A stretch of 64,000 nucleotides of DNA from positions 3,047,645-3,111,644 of the forward strand of contig NZ_KZ454936.1 of assembly GCF_002797315.1 (NCBI RefSeq), in the 5' to 3' direction. This stretch comes from Bacillus sp. FJAT-44742 (GTDB taxonomy: Bacteria > Bacillota > Bacilli > Bacillales > Marinococcaceae). Made by a program: the position numbers and the translations under genes. The first letter of the stretch is position 1. Every line of letters starts with the position of its first letter. The notes beneath the pieces are model-generated. The model was given only the letters and a program-made list of their open reading frames with translations. It was not told the origin of the DNA and ran no database searches. Of this stretch, positions 34,108 through 43,068 are shown piece after piece.

Positions 34108-34839
34108 TCAGTTTTTCATTCTCCTGATTTTAGCCAAAAGCCTCAAAATTTCAATATAGAGCCAGATCAGTGTAACAGTCAGGCCAAAAGCCCCGTACCA
34201 TTCCATCTTTTTAGAGGATCTTCTTTGTACTCCTTTTTCGATAAAGTCAAAATCTATGATTAAATTTAATGCTGCAATCACGATGACAAATAAGCTGAAA
34301 ATAATTCCCAGAGGAGTAGCGTCTCTAATGACAGGAACTCCCAAATCAAAAAAACGCAAAATGATATGGATAAGATAGAGAAGAAAAATGCCTGCAGTTG
34401 CCGTAAGTACCACAGATCGAAATCTCTTTGTCGCTTTGATTAATCGAAGCCGGTAAAGAATCAGCATCGCAAAGAAAACAGCAATGGTTCCCGCGGCCGC
34501 CTGAATCACAATTCCGCCAAATTCATGTTCCAGTCTGGCGGACAATCCTCCTATCAACATTCCTTTCAGCAAGGCATAAAGCGGTCCGGTGAAAGGTACA
34601 GTAGCAGGCTTAAAGCTGGCAACCAGCCCTAAAATCAGAGCGCCTAAAAGCCCTATCACCATGTATGGCTGAATGTTTTCCCCGGCGGCATAAAGCTGCC
34701 AGACGTAAAACGCTGATATCGTGACTAAAATAAGAAAGAAGAACGTCTTATTTATCGTCCCTGTGATGGTCATTGCCTGACCGCCTGTATGTTGAGCAAA
34801 TACTTTGTGGTTTAATACTGGATTTGAAATTCCTCTCAT
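34108..34839 (-). CDS. Bax inhibitor-1/YccA family membrane protein
   Basis: 243 residues with seven hydrophobic segments. The family pattern of the Firmicute YccA-like group is seen: N-P-V-L-N at the start, V-I-G-L-L-G-A-L-I-L-G, and late in the protein A-L-N-L-I-I-D-F-D-F-I-E and W-Y-G-A-F-G-L-T-V-T-L-I-W-L-Y-I-E. Related proteins are pH-sensitive calcium channels; the role in bacilli is unknown. Confidence 0.9.
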   Translation of the reverse strand: MRGISNPVLNHKVFAQHTGGQAMTITGTINKTFFFLILVTISAFYVWQLYAAGENIQPYMVIGLLGALILGLVASFKPATVPFTGPLYALLKGMLIGGLSARLEHEFGGIVIQAAAGTIAVFFAMLILYRLRLIKATKRFRSVVLTATAGIFLLYLIHIILRFFDLGVPVIRDATPLGIIFSLFVIVIAALNLIIDFDFIEKGVQRRSSKKMEWYGAFGLTVTLIWLYIEILRLLAKIRRMKN

Positions 34840-34880
34840 GTTCTCGTCCCTCTTTCTACTAACCTTACTTTCATTATAAA

Positions 34881-34934
34881 GGCCCCTGGATAAAATACCC
34901 AGAGGCCATTTATTTAAAAGCTCTAAAAAGAGCT
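34881..34934 (-). terminator. Two hairpins after the ATP-grasp gene
   Basis: AGCTCT/AGAGCT at 34919-34934 followed on the minus strand by TTTTAAAT, then GGCCTCTGG/CCAGGGGCC at 34881-34907 followed by TTTATAAT. Either could end transcription from 35117-36181. Confidence 0.6.
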
Positions 34935-35116
34935 GTTTTCTCTATTAAACTAGCAGATTCTTTTACTAGTTTTAAAGAAAGGCTTTGTTACATTTAGTGG
35001 TAGATTCTCGTTCCTCGCTTGCCACTAAAATGCTAGGGCGACACCCATTCATATACGTCGGGCATGTCTCATCTGTCCCCCGTCTCGCGCTTTTACCAAA
35101 GAGAAATCATCTTTGT

Positions 35117-36181
35117 CTACTTCGCTTTGGAAGAACCTCTGGATGCGTCCCGAATTTGTTCTTTGCGAATTTCCACTACTGCATCATGCCTTGCAAGTTC
35201 CATGTTCGGTGTTGAATTCAACCATTCACTTTTCAGTTTTTTTCCTGTTCCCAGGGCAACAAATGCTGCCGGAATATTGGCTCCGGCGGCGTGTGAAAAT
35301 GAATATCCGCCTCCAAAACGAGGATTCATGTCGATGACGTAGTAGTCTTTTCCATCATAGAAGACATCTGTATTAAGGTAACCCACATGCTTTAAGTTGT
35401 TCCCGATCGCTCTTCCCAGATTTAACACTTCATCTTCATCTGTTACGAGCGTACGATCAACATCTCCAGCTCTCATTGCCAGCTGTTTTCTTGCAAATGC
35501 TGTTAAATAGTTGCCATCCAGGTCATTTACAATATCCAGGCTGTATTTTTCTCCATCGACAACGTCCTGAATAATGATATTATCCTCTGCTTTTTCTGCC
35601 GTCGCATCATCCAGCGGTGACTCTTTAACCTTCTGAATAGCCAGCTTGTATGCTGAATCCAAGTCTTCTATTGTGTTCACAATTTCAATTCCAATGGAAG
35701 CAGATCCATTTCTTGGCTTCACGATGAGGGGAAATTCCACTTCACCATTTTCTACCGCTTCCTTTGCTTCCTCCACTTTCATATACGTAAGGGGAGCTTT
35801 TACTCCAAATTTTCCTAACAGCTCTCGGTAATACGCTTTATCTCTTATTTGCAGGACTACATCCGGATCTGAACAAATCACGGTAATCCCTTTTTCCTCA
35901 AGCTTTTTCTTATTTTCTGAGATCTTTGGAACCTCAAGATCGTTCAGAGGAATTAATACATCAATATCGTGTTCCTCACAAATATTGTAAATTGCATCCA
36001 TATAATTATCGTCAGTTTGTGTAGGGATCACATATGCAAGATCAGCCACTTGCAAAGAAGGTGCGTTATCGTCAGGATCGGCTACGATCACATTCCCTAA
36101 TGTTCCTGACTCTTTTAATGCCTGCTGAAAAAATTCTACAAAATCTATACGTCTTGCTCCTGATGTTAATAGAATATTCAT
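35117..36181 (-). CDS. Carbamoyl-phosphate-synthase-like ATP-grasp ligase, substrate unknown
   Basis: 354 residues from ATG at 36181 (RBS TAGGAGGAATATAC); the longer frame to 36214 is not used. N-terminal Rossmann-like part begins M-N-I-L-L-T-S-G-A-R-R; the ATP-grasp core has F-P-L-I-V-K-P-R-N-G-S-A-S-I-G and the Mg-binding V-I-D-M-N-P-R-F-G-G-G-Y-S-F. These enzymes join a carboxylate to an amine. The gene stands alone, with no peptide-modifying or nucleotide-sugar partners, so the product cannot be predicted. Confidence 0.85.
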   Translation of the reverse strand: MNILLTSGARRIDFVEFFQQALKESGTLGNVIVADPDDNAPSLQVADLAYVIPTQTDDNYMDAIYNICEEHDIDVLIPLNDLEVPKISENKKKLEEKGITVICSDPDVVLQIRDKAYYRELLGKFGVKAPLTYMKVEEAKEAVENGEVEFPLIVKPRNGSASIGIEIVNTIEDLDSAYKLAIQKVKESPLDDATAEKAEDNIIIQDVVDGEKYSLDIVNDLDGNYLTAFARKQLAMRAGDVDRTLVTDEDEVLNLGRAIGNNLKHVGYLNTDVFYDGKDYYVIDMNPRFGGGYSFSHAAGANIPAAFVALGTGKKLKSEWLNSTPNMELARHDAVVEIRKEQIRDASRGSSKAK

Positions 36182-36643
36182 GTATATTCCTCCTAGTATA
36201 TATTGCCACTCCAATAGGTAATCTTTATATGCCCCGTTTAAATAGTTTCTAAAACCAAATAATGTTACAAATTCATTACCTTTTAAGGGGAGCTTTCTTA
36301 AACTCCTTTGTACCTCTTCCTTCTTCTTCTTCCCCGTCTTTTAACGATTTTAACCTTTTAAAATTTAGGAAAGTAAAGTATGGACTGTAGTCCTATTTCC
36401 CGGGAAATTCCCTGTTTTTTCGACTTTTCTTTCCCTACCCCAGCCTATGCACAAGACGGCCACCTAGAAACTATCATAAATGAGTTTTTTTGCTTTTATT
36501 TTTTACTAGATTATAGATTATAAGAAAGGAAACACTCGTAAGTTATTAAATTATGGCAAGATGTCCTCTGCTGCTCATTCTATTAAAGTGAATGTACCAA
36601 TTGGAATTACAGGAAGGCGCGCCGTTCCAAAAAGGAATTACAA
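36182..36643. other. 462 bases without a confident gene
   Basis: A perfect 14-bp palindrome ATTTCCCGGGAAAT lies at 36395-36408. A 34-codon frame at 36561-36665 overlaps the sigma-factor start but has no convincing RBS. The region is divergent (both flanking genes start here), so it must hold promoters for both, but no clear -35/-10 pair stands out. Confidence 0.4.
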
Positions 36644-37153
36644 ATGGAGAATGATAAAACGATAGAGTCCTTTGAAGTGATTGTAGATCAGTACACTCCC
36701 CTCTTACACAACATGATAAAGAGGCTTCGGATTTATAAGAATCAAGAGGAATTTATTCATGTAGGAAAAATTGCTTTATGGAAGGCTTATCACTCTTTTG
36801 ATGCTGACAAAGGCACCTTTTCCTCCCTGGCCTTTTCATACGTAAGAGGAGAAATGCTAATGCTGTTAAGGAAAGAAGCAAGGTTTGCCGAGAAGCATAC
36901 CGTAACAGGGGAAGAAAGAGAGCTTGATATGATTGATCCCCACAGTCTGGAGCCGGGAGGGGAAGAAGCCTCCATCGAGCCCTACATTTCCATGTTGTCA
37001 GACCGGGAAAAAACGTGGGTTAAAGCTTATGTAATCCATGGCTACTCAATTAGAGACATAGCAGCTATGCATGGTGTGTCTTCGACAACAGTAAAAACAT
37101 GGCGACGAAACGCCCTTCATAAATTAAGAGAGCGTCTTCCAAAGATGCTGTAA
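36644..37153 (+). CDS. Sigma-70 family RNA polymerase sigma factor, small
   Basis: 169 residues. Region 2 (about 10-85) has F-I-H-V-G-K-I-A-L-W-K-A-Y-H-S-F-D and G-T-F-S-S-L-A-F-S-Y-V-R-G-E-M; region 4 (about 110-165) ends with the helix-turn-helix Y-S-I-R-D-I-A-A-M-H-G-V-S-S-T-T-V-K-T-W. There is no region 3 and no adjacent anti-sigma gene. AAAAAGGAATT precedes the ATG. It resembles the small sigma-H/SigI-like accessory factors rather than typical ECF sigmas. Its regulon is unknown. Confidence 0.85.
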   Translation: MENDKTIESFEVIVDQYTPLLHNMIKRLRIYKNQEEFIHVGKIALWKAYHSFDADKGTFSSLAFSYVRGEMLMLLRKEARFAEKHTVTGEERELDMIDPHSLEPGGEEASIEPYISMLSDREKTWVKAYVIHGYSIRDIAAMHGVSSTTVKTWRRNALHKLRERLPKML

Positions 37154-37165
37154 ACTTGGTAAAAC

Positions 37166-37194
37166 AAAACGATGCCTGCAAGGCATCGTTTTTT
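37166..37194. terminator. Terminator between the sigma factor and sda
   Basis: AAAACGATGCCT pairs with AGGCATCGTTTT and has TTTTTTG on the plus side; it can also stop the sda transcript. Confidence 0.88.
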
Positions 37195-37218
37195 GTCCCA
37201 TCTTATGTAGAAGCCGGT

Positions 37219-37395
37219 TCAGGAAGCTCTTTCAAGCTTCTTCCTGGCTTTTATCTGCTCCAGAAGTTCTTTGTCTAACACTATTCCACGTCGTTCTATC
37301 TCTTTTTTCAATAAACAGATAAAATTCATTTCCAGGTTAAACGTAACCGCTTTTTGCAACGCATCTACTAAACATTCGTCAGAAATAGTGTGCAC
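37219..37395 (-). CDS. sda: Sporulation kinase inhibitor Sda family
   Basis: 58 residues from GTG at 37395 with GGAGGGA 7 bases upstream. The first 40 residues align with Sda: I-S-D-E-C-L-V-D-A-L-Q-K-A-V, N-L-E-M-N-F-I-C-L-L, K-E-I-E-R-R-G-I, against LSDELLIESYFKA, NLNRDFIELI and NEIKRRSL of B. subtilis (46 residues). Sda forms a helical hairpin that binds the sporulation kinase KinA and blocks Spo0A activation during replication stress. This copy has an extra basic 15-residue tail. It converges with the sigma factor gene. Confidence 0.82.
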   Translation of the reverse strand: MHTISDECLVDALQKAVTFNLEMNFICLLKKEIERRGIVLDKELLEQIKARKKLERAS

Positions 37396-37558
37396 TGCCG
37401 TATCCCTCCATCCTTACTATGTTATTTTCTATATCGGCTTTCCCTGAGTCTTTTTAACCATCTTATAGCAAATATTATAGGCATTCAATTAAAAAATGGA
37501 AAATTTTTATATTCTTTTATTTATGACCCAAAATAAAATTTTGAATCAAAAATCTGCA

Positions 37559-37587
37559 AAAAAGCCGATCGATCACCGGCTTTTTAA
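37559..37587 (-). terminator. Terminator of the mannitol operon
   Basis: AAAAAGCCG pairs with CGGCTTTTTT; the left arm overlaps the last codons and stop of mtlD. Confidence 0.88.
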
Positions 37588-38715
37588 GATCATGTATTCT
37601 TTTTCAATTTTACTTACTAGATCCTCAGGCAGGTCAGTAACCTGTTGAATCGTTTTCTCTATCCCTAGTTCATCCACCATTTCTTGAAGCTTCACACTCT
37701 CTTCGTCTTCTTGAACGTCAAACAAGAAGGCAGCAGCTGCTACTTTAATGAGATGAGGCGCTTCTATCTCCCGTTGATGGAGCTGGTAGAGCGGGCTGAT
37801 TAAGCGGTCGGTGCTTTTCAGTTTCCTTAACGGATTTCTCCCCACTCTTTCTACTGGATCAGAAAGGTGTGTGTTTTCAAAACGCTCAATAATTTTCTTA
37901 TGATAGAGTTCCATTTCTTCATTGCTAAATTGGTACTTTTCCTCTAACAGTCGGCCTGTTTCTTTTAAAGCTCCCTCTACGTGGGCACGGATGCTTTCAT
38001 CAGCAAGAGCTTCCGCCACGGATGCTTGTCCATTGATAAAACCAAGGTAAGCAATACAGGCGTGTCCTGTATTTACAGTAAAAAGTTTTCTTTCAATATA
38101 AGGCGTGAGATCTTTTACATACTTTATACCTGTAAGGTTCTCTTCCTTTACCATTCCTTGCTGTTCCACAATCCATTCAAAAAATGGTTCTACTTTCACA
38201 TCAAGAGAGCCGTCTGTTCTTTGGTTAGGAACAATGCGATCCACTGCGGCATCGGGAAAACCTGTCATCTCAGAAATTCCAGCCCAGCTGCTTTCTGATA
38301 ATTCTTCTTTTACCGCATGCTTAAGAGTCGTGCTGGCCCCAACGGCATTTTCACATGCAATGACGTGGAGAGGACCGCCTTCTGCCTTAGCCCTCTGTTC
38401 CAGCCCTGCAGCCAGAACCGGTGCAATAAAGGGAAGGATCGACACCCCCACCGATACTGTAACCAGGTCAGCCCTGGCAATGGTATCAACAACTTCTGCT
38501 TTATTTTCCTGGCTGTTAAGGGCGTACACGTCGTTAATTTCGATACTTTCTTCTTTTTCCTGGGCTAGTTTAATTTGATAGCTTTTTTTTTCATTGATTT
38601 CATCAATTAACGATTGCTGCACGTCAACAAAACAAATCTTGTACCCATTGTTATTTAATACTTCCCCAACGAAGCCTCTTCCAATATTTCCTGCACCAAA
38701 ATGGACAGCCAGCAT
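37573..38715 (-). CDS. mtlD: Mannitol-1-phosphate 5-dehydrogenase
   Basis: 380 residues from ATG at 38715, which begins with the NAD-binding MLAVHFGAGNIGRGFVG and has GGAGAGG upstream. K-R-L/N-T-G-H-A-type active-site segment is present as L-F-T-V-N-T-G-H-A. It oxidises mannitol-1-phosphate to fructose-6-phosphate, the step after PTS import. It begins two bases after the mtlF stop, so the two are translationally coupled. Confidence 0.96.
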   Translation of the reverse strand: MLAVHFGAGNIGRGFVGEVLNNNGYKICFVDVQQSLIDEINEKKSYQIKLAQEKEESIEINDVYALNSQENKAEVVDTIARADLVTVSVGVSILPFIAPVLAAGLEQRAKAEGGPLHVIACENAVGASTTLKHAVKEELSESSWAGISEMTGFPDAAVDRIVPNQRTDGSLDVKVEPFFEWIVEQQGMVKEENLTGIKYVKDLTPYIERKLFTVNTGHACIAYLGFINGQASVAEALADESIRAHVEGALKETGRLLEEKYQFSNEEMELYHKKIIERFENTHLSDPVERVGRNPLRKLKSTDRLISPLYQLHQREIEAPHLIKVAAAAFLFDVQEDEESVKLQEMVDELGIEKTIQQVTDLPEDLVSKIEKEYMILKSR

Positions 38716-38716
38716 G

Positions 38717-39151
38717 TTACTGTACCTCTCCAAAGTGGTTCATCAGCTCTTCCTTTGTTGTTGCAGATAAGATTTCCTGAAGGGTATCTTCCTCAGAGCA
38801 AGTTATAGCAATGTTTGAAAGGATGTTAAGGTGCTCATCACCTTTCCCTGCAATTCCAATTACCAGCTTCACATCGTTGCCATCCCACTCAATAGGCTCT
38901 TCTAGCAGAAGGATCGTAATACCGGATTCCAATACTTCTTTTTTTCCTTCTTCCGTACCATGGGGGATGGCAAGAAAGTTCCCCATATACGTGGATGTCA
39001 CTTCTTCTCTTTCAAACATTTTATTTACATACTCATCATTCACATACCCATTATCCTTAAGCAGTCCGCCAACGCGCTTAATGGCATCCTCCTTTGATGA
39101 AACATTCTCTCCAATAATGATATTCTCTTCCGTTAATACTTGTTTTGCCAT
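38717..39151 (-). CDS. mtlF: Mannitol-specific PTS component EIIA
   Basis: 144 residues. The phosphorylated His is in FLAIPHGTEEGK. It passes phosphate from HPr to the EIIB domain of MtlA (41302-42789). It follows mtlR by 17 bases and precedes mtlD by 1 base. A separate EIIA is the Bacillus arrangement; in E. coli it is fused to MtlA. Confidence 0.96.
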   Translation of the reverse strand: MAKQVLTEENIIIGENVSSKEDAIKRVGGLLKDNGYVNDEYVNKMFEREEVTSTYMGNFLAIPHGTEEGKKEVLESGITILLLEEPIEWDGNDVKLVIGIAGKGDEHLNILSNIAITCSEEDTLQEILSATTKEELMNHFGEVQ

Positions 39152-39168
39152 GGTTTCTCCACTCCTTA

Positions 39169-41274
39169 TTATTGTAATTTTTCCATTAAATACGCTTTAA
39201 GCTTTTTTTCTAAAAAAGAAAACAGTGTTTGTTCATTTCCATTCTCAAATATTTCAATTGAGGATTCGTCTTCAATTATTAATGCGCTGATATAACTCAT
39301 TAACTCAATACCTTCTGAGCTCCAGTTTTCAGGAGCAAGCATGAGGAGAATACGGGTGACTTCCGTATCCTTGTTGTCCATCCCCCTGAGAATGACCGGA
39401 TGTTTCATTGGATGGACGGTAAAGGAAGGTCTCATTACATCCTCTGAACGGGTGTGAAATAAAGCGAGACTTGTCCCGGGAATGGCAAGGCCGCCTTTTT
39501 TCTCTCTATCCAGCAAGGCTTCTGTAATCGAATCCTTATCTTTCACCCATCCTTTGTCTTCCTGGTGGCTGCTTATATGCTTCACAATCTCAAGCACGGT
39601 TTCATTGGCTGGCACTTCATTAAACTCAAACGTCTCTAACAAGGAGTTAATGAGACTGCTTACCTGCTGAATCCCTTGAAAATCCGTCAGGGCTTCCTCT
39701 CTGTTCCATGTTTCTTCGGAAGCATGAGAGTTGGGGTCATCATTCTTTTCTATATTGTTATTCTTTGTTTTCCATTCCTTCTTACTAATAAAACTCCTGA
39801 TCCGTTCAACCTCTTTATCTGACAAAAATGGATTCACGAGAAAATAAGGATCTATCGATTGTAAAGGAACGGTTGAAATAACAATAGCATCTGATGATAT
39901 AGCAGCCTGGTTGATGTCAAAAGCAGACATGTGGCTCACCTTGCTGATTTCGGGAATCTCTCGTTCAAGCCTTGTGGATAGCAGCTTTGATGTGCCGATT
40001 CCACTGGAACATACAACGACAGCCTCTATATGCTGTTTATTCCTGGCCCTCTCCATTGCAGATCCAAAGTGCATGACCAAATACCCGATCTCTTCTTCTG
40101 GCATTTCATATTCAGGAAACACCTTCTCAATTTTCACCTGCAAGATAGAAAATAAAGGTCCGTACCCTTTTTTTATATCCGCAAGCAAAGTGTTATAAAT
40201 CTTCATACCTTGTTCGATTCGAAACAAAGCCGGCTTTAGATGGCTTACCAGTCCTTCAAGCAGTGACGTATCCTTTGCAAGGGGCATTCCGACCTCTGCT
40301 TCCACTTCCTCTATTAATCTTTTTGCTTTCAGTGTAAGATCCAGTGCATCCTCCTTCAGAAGATTCAAGCCCTCGTCACCTTGCTTTGCCCCCAGCAAGT
40401 GCATAGCTACATAGCCGATCTCGACTTCAGGTATTTCAATGGTTAACCGCTCTTCCAGCCGTTTTACAATTTTCTCTGCTGTGTCGTACTCAGTTTCTTT
40501 CCGGACTCTTTCTAAATAAGCCTCATTCTTTTCAATACTTTCCCCTTTTTGTATCCGGTCAACAGCCAGACTCAAGTGCACAACCAGGCCTGTGAAGGAT
40601 ACATCAGCAATGTACTCCCCTTCCTCACGTAATTCATGAAGGATGGTAAGCACCTCTTGAATAACCTTTGTATCTAAAAGATGAAGAAGCTTGTGAGAAG
40701 CCTGTTCCTGTATGATTTCCCTATTGCGGTGAGCTTCCAGTAAAGAAAGGAGCTTCTCCTCTCCTATTTGTTCTGTAATCAAACGGCGGAGAGCTCGTCG
40801 TTTCTGTTTTTCATCCCCTTGAATTTCGATGCCATAGCTTCTGCGCCTGACCATCTTTAAATTCAAAGGCTGAAGCCAGCTATTCATTTTATTTAAATCA
40901 TTACTTATCGTAGAAATGGTGACACTTAATTCCTTAGCCAGTGTATACAGTTTAACAGGCTCTCCTTCCTGCAAAAGGATGGAGAGGAGCAGCTGCTGCC
41001 GCTCCTCCGGAGTGTACTCTACAGGTTCCACCCCGTGAATGAAGCTTTGTAACTGAGTGATTTTCCCCTCTGGTCCTGCAAGCTTCACTCCAATTCCTGC
41101 CTGTTTTTCTAACGTAAGGCCATACTCTGCTAAAATATCTTCAATTGATTGTAAATCGCGGTGAATGGTACGGGTACTGACTTTCAATGCCTCGGCGATA
41201 CCTTTTACTGTAATCCCATCTTGACTGGCTAGCAAAAGCTCTAAAATGTTACGTTCTCGTGCCGATACATACAT
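39169..41274 (-). CDS. mtlR: PRD-type transcriptional activator of mannitol genes
   Basis: 701 residues. Order: DeoR-like HTH (1-60, I-A-E-A-L-K-V-S-T-R-T-I-H-R-D-L), a second HTH (about 100-140), PRD1 (about 195-290) and PRD2 (about 300-400) with conserved His (V-A-M-H-L-L-G and L-V-M-H-F-G), a gatB-like EIIB domain with V-V-C-S-S-G-I-G-T-S-K (Cys near 415), and an EIIA-like C-terminus with L-A-L-F-H-T-R. In Bacillus and Geobacillus, MtlR is switched on by PTS phosphorylation of PRD2 and off via EIIB/EIIA. The gene order mtlA-R-F-D is that of G. stearothermophilus. Confidence 0.95.
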   Translation of the reverse strand: MYVSARERNILELLLASQDGITVKGIAEALKVSTRTIHRDLQSIEDILAEYGLTLEKQAGIGVKLAGPEGKITQLQSFIHGVEPVEYTPEERQQLLLSILLQEGEPVKLYTLAKELSVTISTISNDLNKMNSWLQPLNLKMVRRRSYGIEIQGDEKQKRRALRRLITEQIGEEKLLSLLEAHRNREIIQEQASHKLLHLLDTKVIQEVLTILHELREEGEYIADVSFTGLVVHLSLAVDRIQKGESIEKNEAYLERVRKETEYDTAEKIVKRLEERLTIEIPEVEIGYVAMHLLGAKQGDEGLNLLKEDALDLTLKAKRLIEEVEAEVGMPLAKDTSLLEGLVSHLKPALFRIEQGMKIYNTLLADIKKGYGPLFSILQVKIEKVFPEYEMPEEEIGYLVMHFGSAMERARNKQHIEAVVVCSSGIGTSKLLSTRLEREIPEISKVSHMSAFDINQAAISSDAIVISTVPLQSIDPYFLVNPFLSDKEVERIRSFISKKEWKTKNNNIEKNDDPNSHASEETWNREEALTDFQGIQQVSSLINSLLETFEFNEVPANETVLEIVKHISSHQEDKGWVKDKDSITEALLDREKKGGLAIPGTSLALFHTRSEDVMRPSFTVHPMKHPVILRGMDNKDTEVTRILLMLAPENWSSEGIELMSYISALIIEDESSIEIFENGNEQTLFSFLEKKLKAYLMEKLQ

Positions 41275-41301
41275 GATTTCACCCCGCTTTATAGGTGCGC
41301 G

Positions 41302-42789
41302 TTACTCGTTCTCTTTTAAGTCACTTACAATTTCATCGTATTTTGCACCATTCATAAAGTTGTCCACAGAAATGTGCAGCTTGTCCGGCTGTTTTGCCCG
41401 TGCACGATCTGTTAAATCTTTATGGGTAATGATTAAATCAGCATCATCTGGAATCTGGTTAATCGCTTTATTTGTAACTTCGATATCAAGGCCTGCTTTG
41501 TTCACTTTGTTCCGTAGTATGGAAGCACCCATGGCGCTTGAACCCATGCCGGCATCACAGGCAAAGATAATTTTGTTAATTTTGTCAGGAGACAGGTCTG
41601 AAGCATGAACTTCAGTTGCTTCACCGTCTGCTGCCTGCTTTTCCATTTGCTCTTCTCCAACAAGGCTGCCAGAGACACTGCTTTTCTTTCCTTTCATTGT
41701 TTCCATCTTGGACGTTGCCTCTTCAAGCCCTTCTTCTGATTTGTCCTTTACTGTTTTAAGAATGATTGCACCGACAACAAAGGACACAGCAGTGGAAACA
41801 ATAACACCAGCCAGCATGCCAAGGTGATCTCCCTGAGGTGTCATGGCAAGATATGCAAAGATACTTCCTGGCGATGGCACCGCTACAAGGCCGACATTAA
41901 ACAGTCCGAAAGTAAACACTCCACTCATGCCACCAGCAATTACAGCAAGAATCAGAATTGGCTTCATGAGGATGTATGGGAAGTAAATTTCATGAATCCC
42001 CCCAAAAAAATGAATAACCCCTGCGCCACCTGCAGACATCTTTGCCGCCCCTTTTCCAAACAGCATAAAGGCAAGCAATACTCCAAGACCAGGTCCTGGG
42101 TTTGATTCAAGCATAAACAAGATCGATTTCCCGGTCTCTGTAGCCTCCTGCATTCCAAGAGGACCTAAGATTCCATGGTTAATGGCATTGTTTAAGAAAA
42201 GCACCTTAGCAGGTTCAATAAAAATACTCGCTAATGGAAGAAGACCTGCATCAACGATCACACGAACGCCTGCAGCCAGTACCTGGTTCAAGGCAACAAC
42301 AACCGGTCCTACTCCTTGATAAGCAACCAGAACCAAACCAAAGGCAAGAAATCCTGCGGTAAAGTTGTTGACCAGCATTTCAAATCCTGATCTGACTTTC
42401 CCTTCAAAAAACTGGTCAATCTTTTTAATGAGGTAACCACCAAGAGGCCCCATAATCATAGCCCCAATAAACATTGGGATATCCGCCCCGACGATAACAC
42501 CCATCGTAGCTGTGGCTCCAACGACTCCTCCACGCAAATCATAAACCATACGTCCGCCTGTAAACGCAATCAAAAGCGGAAGCAAATAAATGATCATAGG
42601 GTCAACCAGTTCTGCTAAATTCTCATTTGGTGTCCAGCCCGTTTCAATAAAGAGAGCCGTAATCAGACCCCATGCAATAAACGCTCCTATATTCGGCATA
42701 ATCATGCCGCTTAAATAACTGCCAAAACGCTGAACTTTCGCTTTTAACCCAGTTCCGCTTTGCTCTGGCGCTGTATTAGTATTAGCCAT
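41302..42789 (-). CDS. mtlA: Mannitol-specific PTS component EIICB
   Basis: 495 residues. The EIIC part (about 10-350) starts F-G-S-Y-L-S-G-M-I-M-P-N-I-G-A-F-I-A-W-G and contains L-N-N-A-I-N-H-G-I-L and the G-G-I-H-E-I-Y-F-P motif; the EIIB domain (about 395-490) has F-A-C-D-A-G-M-G-S-S with the phospho-Cys. It imports and phosphorylates mannitol. RBS GTAGGAGGAG precedes ATG. It is the first gene of the operon, with a candidate MtlR site and a weak cre-like site upstream. Confidence 0.96.
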   Translation of the reverse strand: MANTNTAPEQSGTGLKAKVQRFGSYLSGMIMPNIGAFIAWGLITALFIETGWTPNENLAELVDPMIIYLLPLLIAFTGGRMVYDLRGGVVGATATMGVIVGADIPMFIGAMIMGPLGGYLIKKIDQFFEGKVRSGFEMLVNNFTAGFLAFGLVLVAYQGVGPVVVALNQVLAAGVRVIVDAGLLPLASIFIEPAKVLFLNNAINHGILGPLGMQEATETGKSILFMLESNPGPGLGVLLAFMLFGKGAAKMSAGGAGVIHFFGGIHEIYFPYILMKPILILAVIAGGMSGVFTFGLFNVGLVAVPSPGSIFAYLAMTPQGDHLGMLAGVIVSTAVSFVVGAIILKTVKDKSEEGLEEATSKMETMKGKKSSVSGSLVGEEQMEKQAADGEATEVHASDLSPDKINKIIFACDAGMGSSAMGASILRNKVNKAGLDIEVTNKAINQIPDDADLIITHKDLTDRARAKQPDKLHISVDNFMNGAKYDEIVSDLKENE

Positions 42790-42828
42790 TTTTGCTCCTC
42801 CTACTTCTCTTTGACTTATACTCTAATA

Positions 42829-42842
42829 ATAAAGCGCTCTCA
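42829..42842 (-). promoter_or_regulatory. Weak cre-like site before mtlA
   Basis: The minus strand reads TGAGAGCGCTTTAT; the core GCGCTTT fits, but three of the fixed cre positions do not. Catabolite repression of mtl operons is well known. Confidence 0.3.
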
Positions 42843-42872
42843 TCATGGTTCTCAATGTAATCTAATTGTGAT

Positions 42873-42895
42873 TTCGTCACCACGCTTGTTGACAA
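42873..42895 (-). promoter_or_regulatory. Candidate MtlR operator before mtlA
   Basis: An imperfect inverted repeat TTGTCA...TGACGAA (minus strand), similar to the Bacillus MtlR box TTGNCACAN4TGTGNCAA but not exact. The location, about 85-105 bases before the start codon, is right for an activator. Confidence 0.35.
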
Positions 42896-43028
42896 AATTG
42901 AAAACAGCACTTGCCAATGAAAAATCATCTTGTAATTCAAGGGGTTACGTATAGAAAGCTTCCCCTGGATTTCCCCCCCTTATGCCCCGGTCAATGGTCT
43001 TTTCATGTATGTCTCTCTCCATATAAAA

Positions 43029-43054
43029 AAGACCTAAGTTCGCGAACTCAGATC
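43029..43054 (-). terminator. Terminator of the amidase gene
   Basis: AGATCTGAGTTCG pairs with CGAACTTAGGTCT (few mismatches) and is followed by TTTTTTAT on the minus strand. Confidence 0.82.
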
Positions 43055-43068
43055 TCACACTATTTTAT

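Noticed and set aside
36561-36665. 34-codon frame (MSSAAHSIKVNVPIG...) overlapping the sigma-factor start
   Set aside because: No convincing ribosome site and no match to a known small protein; overlap with the sigma gene makes coding unlikely.
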